From Euglena gracilis (lineage: Eukaryota > Euglenida > Euglenophyceae > Euglenales), in the NCBI GenBank assembly GCA_039621445.1, contig CP154954.1:4392714-4456713 (forward strand): a stretch of DNA of 64,000 nt, read 5' to 3'. Made by a program: the position numbers and the translations under genes. The notes beneath the pieces are model-generated. The model was not told the origin of the DNA and did not search any database. It saw only the letters and a list, made by a program, of their open reading frames with translations. Below are positions 1 to 10,719 of the stretch, in pieces. Position 1 is the stretch's first letter. Every line of letters starts with the position of its first letter.

Positions 1-14
1 GCAGCCTCGAATAC
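1..14 (-). CDS. PUF60-like gene, exon cut by the window edge
   Basis: On the minus strand a pyrimidine-rich tract ending in CCGCAG (20-15) is followed by 14 nt that read V-F-E-A in phase 0. This matches the phase-0 end of the exon at 1441-1533. It also fits the helix of an RRM that follows the RNP2 strand (typically E-x-x-x-x-V-F-x-x-F-G). Only four codons are visible, so the assignment rests on phase and on the upstream exons. Confidence 0.45.
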
Positions 15-1440
<1,426 letters not shown>

Positions 1441-1533
1441 CTGGCGGATCTCGGGCTCCTCCACCTCGAACACGACGTTGCCGACGTACACACGGCAATG
1501 GGCAGTGTGCACCGCCGCCGCCAGCGCCACGGC
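1441..1533 (-). CDS. PUF60-like splicing factor: exon with RNP2 of the first RRM
   Basis: A 93-nt exon (31 codons, phase 0 at both ends) between a CTCGCAG acceptor and a CGCCAG|GTTGTG donor. It ends in CRVYVGNVVFEVEEPEIRQ. VYVGNV is a canonical RNP2 strand of an RNA-recognition motif, and the C-R-V-Y-V-G...E...IRQ arrangement resembles the first RRM of the poly-U-binding splicing factor PUF60/Half-pint as I recall it. The preceding Ala-rich residues correspond to the segment before RRM1 in that family. Proteins of this family bind pyrimidine tracts near 3' splice sites with U2AF. The rest of the RRM should lie in the exon at the left edge and beyond the window. A generic RRM protein remains possible. 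Confidence 0.72.
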
Positions 1534-1972
1534 CTGCGAGTGCACCGCCACGGCGGTTGGGGGGCACGCCCCCGGCTGGTGCAGGGGGGGGGGATGGAAG
1601 TCCAGCGGAAAATATGATGTGCCGGCTCTTCTATGACAAACGGCAAGGAACGGGAAAAACCACGAATGTTCACCACCGGTTTGGGCAGTGAATTGAACAC
1701 GTTTTTTTTGCCAGAAAATTGGTGCACAACTGGACTTTTGCATCAAAATGGGAGAAAATGCGCTCCCCCAGCCAGGTTAGTTATGTTGGCTTCTTCCCGA
1801 TGTGTTATATACTGACAAAAACAGTAATGGGTTCACACACGTTACCGTAGTGTTAGCTATTGTTTATGACAGAAGCACACGGTTTCCCTTGTGTGCATGC
1901 AAAATGGATGTGTGTGTGTGTGTGTGTGTGTTTCCACCACCTCCCTCCTCCCCTGTCTGTTGTCTCTTGGGT

Positions 1973-2362
1973 CAGGCATTTGCTTAAGGACCCCGGGGGG
2001 CTAGCCAATCGGCTAGACACTGGAAAAAGTGGACTAGCTAGACCCCTCCCCCCGGGGGGGGGGGGGGGGTCCGGGGGTCCCCCGGACTGGAAAAAAATTT
2101 TCCTCCGGCGCTGTGCGCTGGAGGAAAAATGAGGCTTTTAATAGGTTTTTGGCTGATTTTGTTCCAAAAATTCCCAAAAATGGCCAAAAACGGGCATTTT
2201 TGGCCATTTTTGGGGGGTCCCAAAAAAAATTTTCGGCGCGTCGCGCCGGTCACTGGAAAAAAAAATTCTACAAGCTAGCAGACCCCCGGGGGAGGGGTCT
2301 GCTAGCTGCAGTCCAGCCCCCCGGGGGGGGGGGGGTACTGCAATCCCTTAAGCAAATGCCTG
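1973..2362. mobile_element. family A hAT-like inverted-repeat element, copy 1, with perfect 8-bp target duplication
   Basis: The left end CAGGCATTTGCTTAAGG mirrors the right end, which reads CCCTTAAGCAAATGCCTG. Both sides are flanked by TCTTGGGT (1965-1972 and 2363-2370). Inside, paired G/C tracts surround a core with two hairpins (CCGGCGCTGTGCGCTGG and CGGCGCGTCGCGCCG) and repeated TTTTTGGCCATTTTTGG. There is no transposase ORF, so it is non-autonomous. An 8-bp duplication and CAG...CTG termini fit the hAT superfamily. It lies in an intron of the PUF60-like gene. Confidence 0.85.
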
Positions 2363-2791
2363 TCTTGGGTGCATGGGTGAAATTTTTGGCGGATTGGGAT
2401 GGGGTTGGGTGGAGTTGGGGTGCTTCCTGGAATGCTGACAGGGAGCAAACACAGGATTGCGATCAAAAAAACATAACAGCTTTGGCCTGTCATCGTCCTA
2501 TTCTCCAATTTAAACTTCACTGCCCACATTAATTATACATAGTTAATGGTTGTACACATTGTTAATGGTGGTACACATAGTTCTCTGTGGGTGGTTGCAG
2601 CTATATGAAAGAAAAAGCAAAATGGCCAAACAAATGTTCATAGCTGTGCAATTGACAAAATTGAATTCTGTATAATAATAAAAAACACGGAAATAATAAC
2701 ACGATGATGAAAAAGGGGGAAAAGCAAGAGAAAATGTGTGTGCTCCTTCAGCCCCTGTCAGTTCAGTTCACCTTGTGACAAATAAAAAAAC

Positions 2792-2882
2792 TATCGTGCA
2801 GAGGGGCGTGGCCATGGCCTGGCCTGGAAGTGGAGAGCCGGCGACGGCAGCAATCATATTCTGCGGGACAGCCAACCGCTTC
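2792..2882 (-). CDS. PUF60-like gene: exon before the RRM
   Basis: A 91-nt exon after a CCGGTCCCTCAG acceptor, reading K-R-L-A-V-P-Q-N-M-I-A-A-V-A-G-S-P-L-P-G and onward to CTI, with the split codon supplied by the exon at 3239-3311. It ends in phase 0, as the next exon requires. Position and composition match the Met/Ala/Pro linker before RRM1 in PUF60. The donor (ATA|GTTTTT) is weak. The opposite strand is also open here (AIIFCGTANRFLRDREK), so this exon is less certain than its neighbours. Confidence 0.5.
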
Positions 2883-3238
2883 CTGAGGGACCGGGAGAAG
2901 CAGAATCCAATTCATCCCAGTTCTCGTTTAGAGCTACAGAAAATCTGCAAAAGCTGCAAAAAAAATCTCTTTTGGGGTACTGGGGTAGATTGATCTGTGA
3001 AATGTTTCGAAAATGTTTGATAAAAATTTTGGGAAACACATCCACACGGACAAAGTGTGTCCTTTGGTGGGGTGTGAACAGAATTTGTACCAAAGATTTA
3101 TGAAGAAAAAAAGTAGCCTTCGTACCTCAAAAGCAAGCTTTGTTAGATATTTAAGGAGCAGCAATGAACTATATGCCCCCCTGGGAGGTATACTTCATCC
3201 AGGAGGGGGGGCATAACTCGTCCCAGGTCCCACTTTAC

Positions 3239-3311
3239 GGTTTTCCTTGATCCATATCGTGCGCGAAACGCGCCGCTTCCGGGGCAGCATCAAGCAGAGG
3301 GAGAATGTCCA
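3239..3311 (-). CDS. PUF60-like gene: N-terminal exon
   Basis: A 73-nt exon ending at a good donor (AACC|GTAAAG) and reading D-I-L-P-L-L-D-A-A-P-E-A-A-R-F-A-H-D-M-D-Q-G-K. It leaves two bases that join in phase with the exon at 2792-2882. The L-P-x-L...E-A-x-x-x-A-x-x-M-x-Q-x-x-K pattern resembles the conserved helix N-terminal to RRM1 in PUF60 as I recall it. The acceptor (ATTAAG) lacks a strong pyrimidine tract. The initiating Met was not found between here and the polyadenylation signal of the upstream gene at 3700. Confidence 0.5.
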
Positions 3312-3694
3312 CTTAATTTTAGGAATCGGGTTACGGTTAGGATCAGTGTGCCAGAAATTCACCATATTGAGGACTATCGTTAGGAACAGCAGCCAGGTAC
3401 TGGTTTCGAAAGATTTTCGCCGCAAAAACTGCCCAAATTCAGCCTAATTTTAGAAAAACGTCGTCTGAAACAGGGCGTAACCTCTCCCTGACTGCCTAAA
3501 AATGAGAGCCCTCCGGGAATCCAGTCACAACCCGTACCCTGTCCCCAACAATAACCCCGAATTTCTCCCAAAGCGGGACCCAGAACTATGCTGATTCCCC
3601 ACCCTGGGGCAACCCATGCCCCCCCCGGGGGGGCATTGGCTTTTTACTGCCATTTCAGGATCACAACATTGACGGCAATTCTTCGAGAGTGAAT

Positions 3695-3700
3695 TTTATT
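3695..3700 (-). promoter_or_regulatory. AATAAA polyadenylation signal of the RS-rich gene
   Basis: Minus-strand AATAAA begins 6 nt after the TGA at 3709-3707. It is the expected 3'-end signal of the gene that ends there. Confidence 0.55.
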
Positions 3701-3706
3701 TGATTT

Positions 3707-3859
3707 TCATTTCGGTATCTTCGTTCGCCATCCCTGGCGGTCTTGTTCTGCATTCGAGATCACAATTTCTGATACAATTGGCATTGCAATCAACTGGTCT
3801 AAAGAAAGATCCAAAGCACGCAGCAAGGCAGCACCTTCGGCAGTGGCCTCTGGGATGGG
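3707..3859 (-). CDS. RS-rich nuclear protein: terminal exon
   Basis: A 153-nt exon after a CTCCTTCTTCAG acceptor, ending in TGA (3709-3707) with AATAAA just downstream. It reads P-I-P-E-A-T-A-E-G-A-A-L-L-R-A-L-D-L-S-L-D-Q and ends QGWRTKIPK. It is probably helical. The phase-0 start matches the exon at 4352-4415. Another frame is open on the same strand but reads as Cys/Arg-rich sequence of no evident character. Function unknown. Confidence 0.65.
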   Translation of the reverse strand, partial: PIPEATAEGAALLRALDLSLDQLIAMPIVSEIVISNAEQDRQGWRTKIPK

Positions 3860-4351
3860 CTGAAGAAGGAGGGCGAGAACTTACACCGGAGCACTCGACA
3901 AAAAACATCGACAGGTGGGGTGATGGTAGGGCCAGAATTTTGGAGCACTGCTAAGTGCTGTCTGCGAAATTTTTTCAAAAGAGGTTCAAAAATCCGACTT
4001 TCCAAACGAACTGCTTCCCAACACCACTTATCTGTTCATTTACACTTGTTACTTACGACTTGTTAACTTTACTACTGCCTTTTGTAGTTGTTTATGGTTG
4101 CAGTTGCTGATTTTTGTTGTTTGCAGTTGAAATTGCTGATTTGCTAATTTGGGGGACTTAATTTTTTGCAAGAACGCCGAATTTTGACCATATGTTAAGG
4201 GTTTCTGTTTTGCTGACAGGTCCGAGTCAAAAAATACATACAAAAAATAAACAGCTTGCCTAAAAACTCAAGAAAATACTCGCTTTGGGGATAACGTGGT
4301 CTGCGTTCTGACACTGCCTTATAACCTCTCCATTCTTTAACACCCTCTCAC

Positions 4352-4415
4352 ATATTTCATTTGCCCCTGCTCTTGGAAACCTTCGAGGAAGAAATGAAGG
4401 GTTTGGAGGATCCAT
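4352..4415 (-). CDS. RS-rich nuclear protein: internal exon
   Basis: A 64-nt exon reading W-I-L-Q-T-L-H-F-F-L-E-G-F-Q-E-Q-G-Q-M-K-Y, ending at a strong donor (TAT|GTGAGAGG). One leading base completes the codon left open by the exon at 4733-4870, and it ends in phase 0 as the terminal exon requires. The agreement of both junctions is the main support. The acceptor (AAACAAG) is poor. Confidence 0.5.
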
Positions 4416-4732
4416 CTTGTTTATTTTGTATTTTTGTGGAAAATACAAAATATTTTCCACAAAAATGCTTTGACGGCTTTGCAGGGGTTTAAAACAAAAT
4501 ATCTTCAGACAATTGCACATTTTTTGTCAGAATCGCCGTGGTTTCTCACAGGATACGCACTTGATCATTGCTTCGCGTACCCACCCCCCTAATGAACCAA
4601 ATGAACGCTCTGGACCAACGAAGATCCATTGGGGTTGCAATTTTGGCACCGCACGTGGGTTTTTTGGCTTTTTGAAACGGAAACGACATGTTGGGACGGT
4701 GATCCAGAAGTGAAAGCGACACCACCAGGTAC

Positions 4733-4870
4733 CTGCGCTCTTCGCGGCGGCGGGCGGCGGCGGTGGCGCTGCTGTCGCTGCCGTCGCTGCCGCTGTGGCT
4801 CCGGCTCCGGCTGGACCGCCGCTTGCGCTGCTTCTTCTTTTTCCGCTTCTTGGCCTCAGCGCTGCGGCTT
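4733..4870 (-). CDS. RS-rich nuclear protein: basic and RS-domain exon
   Basis: A 138-nt exon from a CGACACAG acceptor to a GCGCAG|GTACCT donor. It reads SRSAEAKKRKKKKQRKRRSS, then RSRSHSGSDGSDSS, then an Ala stretch and RRREERR. Arg-Ser dipeptides beside lysine runs are typical of SR-related splicing and mRNA-processing proteins and of bipartite nuclear signals. It joins in phase with the exon at 5131-5176. An in-frame ATG at 4899 lies upstream, but the acceptor solution fits the flanking exons better. Confidence 0.75.
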
Positions 4871-5130
4871 CTGTGTCGCGGCGGGCGAGAGTTTTTCATT
4901 GGGCTCCCTTCCAGCTATTTTGACGCCTGGAATTTTTTTTTTCGTGGATGAAAACGAATCCAGAAATGCAAAATTATTAATTCTCAGTTTTTTGAAGAAT
5001 TCTTCTCTCTTTTTTTTGTGCTGGGGGGTGCCACGGGTAGACGGATGGAAAAGTTCTTCTGAAATGAAAACGACCATCGTGCATTGTGGTTGTTAGTTGA
5101 ATTAATGGCAAAATGTCCTTTGGCATGCAC

Positions 5131-5176
5131 CTGCTTCGGCTGCTACTACGCGACTTGCTGCGGCGTTTGCGGTCCT
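5131..5176 (-). CDS. RS-rich nuclear protein: 46-nt exon
   Basis: A 46-nt exon between CCCAAG and the donor AGCAG|GTGCAT. It encodes E-D-R-K-R-R-S-K-S-R-S-S-S-R-S-R with split codons at both ends. Both match the neighbouring exons (GAG across the 5' junction, AGA across the 3' junction). It carries on the RS repeat. Confidence 0.7.
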
Positions 5177-5589
5177 CTTGGGGGCTGGCCCCTGTGTACC
5201 CCAATCCCAAGGGCCCGGGAGGGGGGGGAGGGGGGTCGTAGCCCACACTCATCCATGATGGCAATGTGCAAGTAACATTTCCGCCATCGCCAAGAAAAGG
5301 AACCAAAAAATGGCCCGCCGGGGGACGCACAACGTTCTTGGGTAGACCCCCCGGGCCTTATTCCCTATTCACCTCAAATTTAAGGAGAGGACAAAAAATT
5401 TGAAACAAACCTGACCTCCAAACATGAGTCCCTACCGAGCCTCCCCAGGGGAAACAGCTCTCAGGAATGGATGGGTGGGTGCCGACCCCCCCCCCCAGGC
5501 CTACAAAATCCTTGTGATCCTGTCCCACTGGAAAATTGAAAGAGAACAATAAAAGCGAACCCACCTCTTCCCGACCATATAATTTTTGC

Positions 5590-5705
5590 CGACCTCCCCC
5601 CGGGGGGGGAGGGGTGGTCACTCCACTATTCGAAAAACCAGTCAATCCCCTTTTTCCGGGAAGCCAGTCAGCCACGGGGGATCACAGCCACGGGGGGACA
5701 GGGAC
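5590..5705 (+). repeat. family D CCAGTCAGTCAC element
   Basis: A G/C-run hairpin (CTCCCCCCGGGGGGGGAG) followed by TTCGAAAAACCAGTCAATC and AGCCAGTCAGCCAC. The same arrangement recurs near 22.6, 22.8, 36.2, 36.9, 27.1 and 39.1 kb. Here it directly abuts the intron side of the donor at 5705. Confidence 0.55.
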
Positions 5706-5805
5706 CAGTGTGGGAGGAGGAGCTAGAGCTGCGGGCCCTCCGGCCCCGGAGGCGGTTCTTCAGCTCCACGAACAGCACCACCGGGTCGGCCCCCCCGTCG
5801 AGCTT
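5706..5805 (-). CDS. RS-rich nuclear protein: exon entering the RS domain
   Basis: GC-rich coding sequence reading K-L-D-G-G-A-D-P-V-V-L-F-V-E-L-K-N-R-L-R, then GRRARSSSSSSHT, ending ACTG|GTCCCT. The split codon joins to the exon at 5131-5176 as GAG. The 5' boundary is uncertain. The only in-frame acceptor is GCGAAG at 5808-5806, and its phase does not match the exon at 6246-6394, so a small exon may be missing between them. Confidence 0.65.
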
Positions 5806-6245
5806 CTTCGCGACGGCGGCGGGGTGGGCCGCGGACCGCCATACCCCGCCACGTCAGGAGCGAAGCAGCGCCAACCCGTGTCCGTGGCTTCAAATGTCAG
5901 ATGAACACCATCGGCACCCAGATATCAAAGTGCCATGCGGGGAAACCCGATTCCTATCACATGGGATTTGGCCGAGGTTCTGCGAATTTTCTGCAACATT
6001 TTGTCATAAAAAATCGTTTCCATATTTTTAGACCTCACGTGGGCCATTTCGTTGGGGAAAACCCAATACCCAATACCCAATACGCGAATACCGAGTAGCA
6101 TTTTTTACGTTTCAGCGAGGAAGCTCAAAAAAAAAAAAACTATGAATGGCGACATAAATAAAATAGCTGCGAGACTTCCTCACTGCGTAAACACACCACT
6201 ACACCCAAGCCACGACGGCAACACAGTTGCCCACCTGGCCGGCAC

Positions 6246-6394
6246 CTGAGCGGGCCGCCCCGGGCTCGGCTGGCGTCCTTCTTCTTGGCCTGCCGCAGCA
6301 GCAGCAGCTCCTCCTCGGCGCAGTCCGTGCTGAGGCTGCGGACGAGGCGCTGGATGGGCTCGGCGAGGTCCCGGACGTAGACCTTGCCGGGCAT
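6246..6394 (-). CDS. RS-rich nuclear protein: probable first exon
   Basis: A 149-nt open exon starting at ATG (6394-6392), with an in-frame TGA a few codons upstream and no other Met between. It starts MPGKVYVRDLAEPIQRLVRS, contains an E-E-E-L-L-L-L-R-Q-A-K-K-K helix and ends CTCAG|GTGCCG. The region is likely a folded N-terminal helical segment of the gene that continues with RS repeats. A family B element begins about 80 nt upstream of the ATG. No promoter elements were identified. Confidence 0.65.
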
Positions 6395-6473
6395 GGGGAT
6401 GGGGAGCGGCAACGGGCACGGGGCTCAGGGCATGGCTGGGGAGAACGGGGGCAGCGACCCCTGTTCAGGGGTT

Positions 6474-6680
6474 TTTTTTAAGACCGGGGGAGGTCCCCCC
6501 CCCCCCCCACCCCCCCGGGGGGGGGGGGGGTCCCGGGGGACCCACAAAAAAAATGGCCGAAAAAATCGCGAAAAGTGCTAAAATATATCACACCCCCGTC
6601 CGGGGGACCCCCAGGGGGGGGGGATCGGCCGGGCCCACCCCCCCTACCCCCCCCTCCCCCCCCCCGGGGTCCACAACTAA
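6474..6680 (+). mobile_element. family B element (TTTAAGACCGG), copy 1
   Basis: Starts TTTTTTTAAGACCGGGGG, then complementary C and G runs, then GGGGGACCCACAAAAAAAATGG and CGAAAAGTGCTAAAATAT. The same order occurs at 35.88 and 62.22 kb in the same orientation. No ORF. The right boundary is unclear because a further G/C hairpin follows. Confidence 0.6.
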
Positions 6681-6867
6681 AAACAAACAAATTGACACAG
6701 TCCAGAGTGGTCGCGGCCAACTTCATGGGGCAGGTTGAAGATCCACCACGGGTGGGGAAGTGTGGAAATTATCACCCGACCGGTCCACTTCCTGGCTTGA
6801 TTGGCATGCGATCGCTGTCGCCCCTGCTCCGGGGCTTGCAGCCCAATGCCATGCAATTCATCCACAC

Positions 6868-7200
6868 CACGCCTTTGATTAAGGCCCCGGGGGGTCCACT
6901 GGCTAAAATTTTGGACGAGCTGGGAAAAAATGGACCAGCTAGAACCCCCCTTCCAAGGGGGGGGTCCGGGGGTCCCTCCGACTGAAGAAAAAAAATTCCC
7001 TCTGGTGCTGTGCGCCGAGGTAGAAGTGAGGTTTTTAATGGGGTTTTGGCAGACTTTGTCCAAAAAATGGCCAAATGTGGGCATTTGGCCAGTTTTGGGG
7101 GGTCCCAGAAATCTTTTCGGCACTTCGCGCCAGCAACTGGAACAAAAACTTTCACTGGCTAGCCCTGCCAGCGGATCCCCCCACCTCCCGGGGGGGTCCA
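6868..7200. mobile_element. decayed family A element
   Basis: The left end CACGCCTTTGATTAAGG is a diverged family A terminus. The interior repeats the family order: GGGGTCCGGGGGTCCCTCCGACTG, a GCTGTGCGCCGAGG half-hairpin, GGTTTTGGCAGACTTTGTCC, GGCATTTGGCCAGTTTTGGGG and CGGCACTTCGCGCC. The right terminus is degraded where the family F element begins. Confidence 0.6.
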
Positions 7201-7204
7201 CTTA

Positions 7205-8912
7205 AAATCCCTCCTCGAACGTCGTTCGAGGTCGTTCGAGGAGGTTCGAGACCCTCCTCGAATGTCGTTCGAGGTCGTTCGAGGAGGGTCCTCAAACGTT
7301 TTTAAGCAGGGGCAGGGAGATATTCCGGTCGGCCGAAAATTTTATTCCGGTGTTTTATTCCGGTTTATTCCGGGTTATTCCGGTTTATTCCGTAATTTAT
7401 TCCGGTTTATTCCGGTCAATTCCTGTCTGAATGGACTTCGGATTTTTTCGAAGTACAATTGGGCCGAGGCGCTCACCCGGGCTACACGAATGGGGTTGCC
7501 CCACCCCGCCAAGTGGTCACTTCGCACTTGGTGATGCGGATCATCACATCACATCACAGCCCCGGCCTTTTTGGGAAAAACAAGCCGATGAAAATTGGTT
7601 CTTGGGGTTTTCTCTTGAGGCGGGTCCCTGGCACCGCTGTCTTTTTTTCCTTCCCAAAATTGTCCTGCCAAGTGTCTTAGGCGACCTAACTCGCACTTAG
7701 CTTTGAAACCATGTCTGGGGGCTCCGGCTTCACACCCGAACCGGTGTCTGTGACGCCGGTTCGGGCTTGAAGCTGGCGTGTGGAGGACCCAAAATCAAAA
7801 CTGCCCAAAAGTGCCCAAAATGGTTTGTAGTCATGTGGTAAGCACATCTGGGCAGTTTTTTGGGGGTCTTCTGCCAGAAATTGGGTTTTTTTGTATAACA
7901 ATTTCCATTCGGCCAATTTTGGGGAAATAGAATACCATGCAGCATGGCAGAAATCTAAGGCCATCTGCTGAAAGCCCTTGAGAAGAGCTTTCAATCGATG
8001 GGCAACATGGGAGCTGAAAAAAGGAATTTCGAATTTCCAAACAGGGTCGGAAAATGCGACCGCCGATTTTCAGAGAGCTGTGCAATGTGGCTGAGTTCTG
8101 TCGGTACCAAGCGAAAGGTCTTGGGGCAGGCAAACCTTCAATGGACAGATCGCAGAGCCTAAACCCCCCGGAGTTTTGAACCCTTTCAAAATAGAGCACA
8201 GGCTTAAAAACACCAAAAGGGCCTGTTTCCTGGGTCCCAACAACCGCAAACGATACACGTGCTACCGTGGAAGGTCCCCGCGGAACCAGAGGGCCAAAAG
8301 GGTGGGTTTCACCGCTGGGCTTCAAAAAGAATGCAACGTTGCGCTTAAACGCAATGCAAAAATCAAAACCTGAAGTGCGAGTTAGGTCGCCTGAGAGTGT
8401 TATTACCCCCTCGCTTTGTCCAATGGGATCCCTGCCCCCAAAGATCACAGCGTAGATATTGTTCTAGTTCATGTCCCTTTGGAAAGAACTCAGGGACAAA
8501 CATTCACTAAGTGCAGCCCCACAAGTGGGGATAAAATCCAAACAAAAAATGCATTCAATCAGGGGAAGAAACAGGCAAAGTGAAGGTGTGCTCCTGATAT
8601 CAAATGCCGATTGTGCTATGCTTGCGCTCTTTTGTTGCTCTTGTGGCTTTGAAACCTGAAAGTATCACCTTCATTGCCTTTGTGTCTTGCAGAATTTTCA
8701 AGCTATTGGCTGGCACTTTTATTCCGGTTATTCCGGTTTATTCCGGTTTATTCCGGTTTTCGCTATTCCGGTTTATTCCGGTTTATTCCGGACCGGAATA
8801 TCTCCCTGCCCCTGTTTTAAGTCCCCCCCCTTCCCCCCCTTGAAGGGGGGGCTTAAAAACGTTCGAGGAGGTTCGAGCTCGAACGTTCGAGATCGAACCT
8901 CCTCCTACGGTA
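7205..8912. mobile_element. family F inverted-repeat element with GTTCGAGG and TTATTCCGG subrepeats
   Basis: Left edge: GTTCGAGG clusters (7217-7285), then CAGGGGCAGGGAGATATTCC (7308-7327), then TTATTCCGG repeats. Right edge: TTATTCCGG repeats (8720-8790), then GGAATATCTCCCTGCCCCTG (8795-8815), then GTTCGAGG clusters (8860-8905). The edges are inverted copies with the TTATTCCGG arrays inside. No transposase is visible between them. The middle is occupied by a second inverted-repeat element. Confidence 0.7.
7674..8397. mobile_element. inner inverted-repeat element nested in family F
   Basis: AGGCGACCTAACTCGCACTT at 7679-7698 reappears inverted as AAGTGCGAGTTAGGTCGCCT at 8373-8392, with the match extending outward a few bases, enclosing about 0.7 kb. 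Near the left end is a hairpin built on CCGAACCGG...CCGGTTCGGG (about 7735-7765). No ORF in it looks like a transposase. Confidence 0.65.
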
Positions 8913-8924
8913 AGCCCCCCCGGG

Positions 8925-10090
8925 AGGGGGCCAGGACTAACTTTTTCAGCTCAATTCGAGGTCCCGTTTCTCGGCGTCTCGCACGGAACAGGAGGTGAAC
9001 CCCTTCCCAGAGGTACCCTCTGAATGCAATGCCGAAAAATGTTTTGGATCCAAATTTGACCACCCAACAGCAGTTAGCTGTCTTCAGACACTCCCATGGG
9101 GGGGGTGGGGCTGAGGGTGGGGGGGGTGAGTGGGTGCTCGCCCTCGTCTTTAAGGAACCTCTGATCGGGCGGGAAAGGGACTGCAAGTGGTCCAAAATTG
9201 ATCATCATTGACCAATCCTGCAGTGCAACCTCCCTCACGTTGGGGGGGGGGTTGCTGCATTTATTCCCGGGAGAGTGTCGCCCCCGAGGAACTGTCAGGA
9301 TCCAGGTGACTGCCCACCTGTCGGTGTTGGAAGATGCCGGTGTCCCTAGTAAGCCTAAGAAAGAACTTGAGATATAGTTTGGTGGTCAATAATATCACCA
9401 AAAAACAACGGTTGCTAGACTGAACCAAAAATAAAACACATTATCCGCCGCCGAGAGGAAAATCAAAGAAGAATGGCAAAGGCAGTTGGTGGTGCTCAAA
9501 AAAAATTGGAAGCTGGGTACAGTTTTGAAACCCCCCATTTTCTTCACATAACAAAAAAAACACAACAAAGAAAGAATACATGTGTAGTACTTCAAGGCTC
9601 AGGTAAAAATACAAAATTTCGATAACACACTTGCTGTGAAAAAAAAAAATACAACAAATCTGCAATTGTAACACTGACCCAGGGTGAAGAATCAGCGAAC
9701 TGTGAATGATTATTGACTGATATCATTTATCTGCACACCCATATACCCATAAAACAAATAAACAGAGCTGACAAATCAGCATGATGATCCTTGATCTTTC
9801 GCTCACAAGCACAAACACAAACAAAAACTCAGGAAAGTCGTCAACTAATGTACAACAATATTGGTGGGTATCGGAACGTCCGCCCTCCCTAATTCCAGGG
9901 GAGGAGTGAAAGCTCCTGCACGTCCAACAAAGCTTGCATTCAGAGCCGGAGCGCATTGATTTGGCTGCCCTTGTTGTGATGCACTCTTCGTTTTTGTTGA
10001 TTTTGTTAAAATGGCACTTCTCTGGAGCATCTTATGGAACAAGGTATTAACCAGTGAGGTAAAAAATTGGTTCAAATGGGGCCTTCATAT
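8925..10090. other. noncoding interval with one possible short ORF
   Basis: Mostly AT-rich sequence without clear exons. On the minus strand 10075-9845 is open and ends P-L-E-L-G-R-A-D-V-P-I-P-T-N-I-V-V-H; it could be a terminal exon, but it has no AATAAA and no recognisable domain. Otherwise nothing supported. Confidence 0.25.
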
Positions 10091-10400
10091 CATAATTGCA
10101 GAATGACATTTGTGAAATATTTTACGTTGAAGTCTTTTCCCATACGAAGTTAAATATTCCAGTTAAAAAAGTCTTTGCAAACCTGTTTCTGTGCAACAGG
10201 AAGTTCCCCCCCTACGGCTTCACAAAGCTCCTCAAGGTGGGGAAAAATGCTTTTGCAGATCAAAGCGAAGAGGGATGAAGCCAAAACAAGAGCCAGATAA
10301 CTGGGAAATGATTGAGGGACGTTCTCTCAGCGGTATAATATGCGCAGTGGAACTCTCCGTGGTCGACTGCAAAGCAAGGGGACAGAGAAGATAGGGGAAA
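10091..10400 (+). other. possible plus-strand exon(s), unresolved
   Basis: Between CAACAG (10194-10199) and CAAG|GTGGGG (10236-10242) lies a 37-nt segment reading K-F-P-P-Y-G-F-T-K-L-L-K. A further open stretch reads EPDNWEMIEGRSLSG and ends in TAG near 10395. They may be small exons of a plus-strand gene, but no phase-consistent chain could be built. Confidence 0.2.
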
Positions 10401-10467
10401 TTTAAATGTTTATGCTTATATGTCAATTTAAGATTACATGTATACACACATATAATATATATGGCAG

Positions 10468-10706
10468 CCATATTCTAAATGCCCCCCGGGGGGGCATTTA
10501 GAGTGTCCAGGGGGAAGTTAACTCTTTTTTGCGTTAATGATGGAATAGGGTTAGGTGCGCAACTTAGGGTTAGGGTTAGGCCTAACTTGTACACCTAACA
10601 CCCTAAGTCACGCACCTAACCCTATTCCATCATTAAAACAAAAAGACTATTTTGACCCCCTGCAAACTCTAAATGCCCCCCCTCGGAAGGGGCATTTAGA
10701 ATATAT
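10468..10706. mobile_element. family G hairpin element with telomere-like units, copy 1
   Basis: Each end is a hairpin (CTAAATGCCCC...GGGGCATTTAG), and the two ends are inverted relative to each other. The centre is a perfect 24-bp inverted repeat (10536-10559 with 10611-10634) that encloses CTTAGGGTTAGGGTTAGG. It sits in a TATA-rich tract. A second copy lies at 46433-46730. Confidence 0.8.
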
Positions 10707-10719
10707 GGATGCTTATATA

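Noticed and set aside
10199-10240. Heat-shock-factor DNA-binding domain (YGFTK resembles YGFRK)
   Set aside because: Only five residues match and the preceding SFVRQLN-type sequence is absent.
10560-10580. TTAGGG units as a chromosome end or telomere fusion
   Set aside because: Only two to three units, embedded in a palindromic mobile element with a second similar copy at 46.5 kb.
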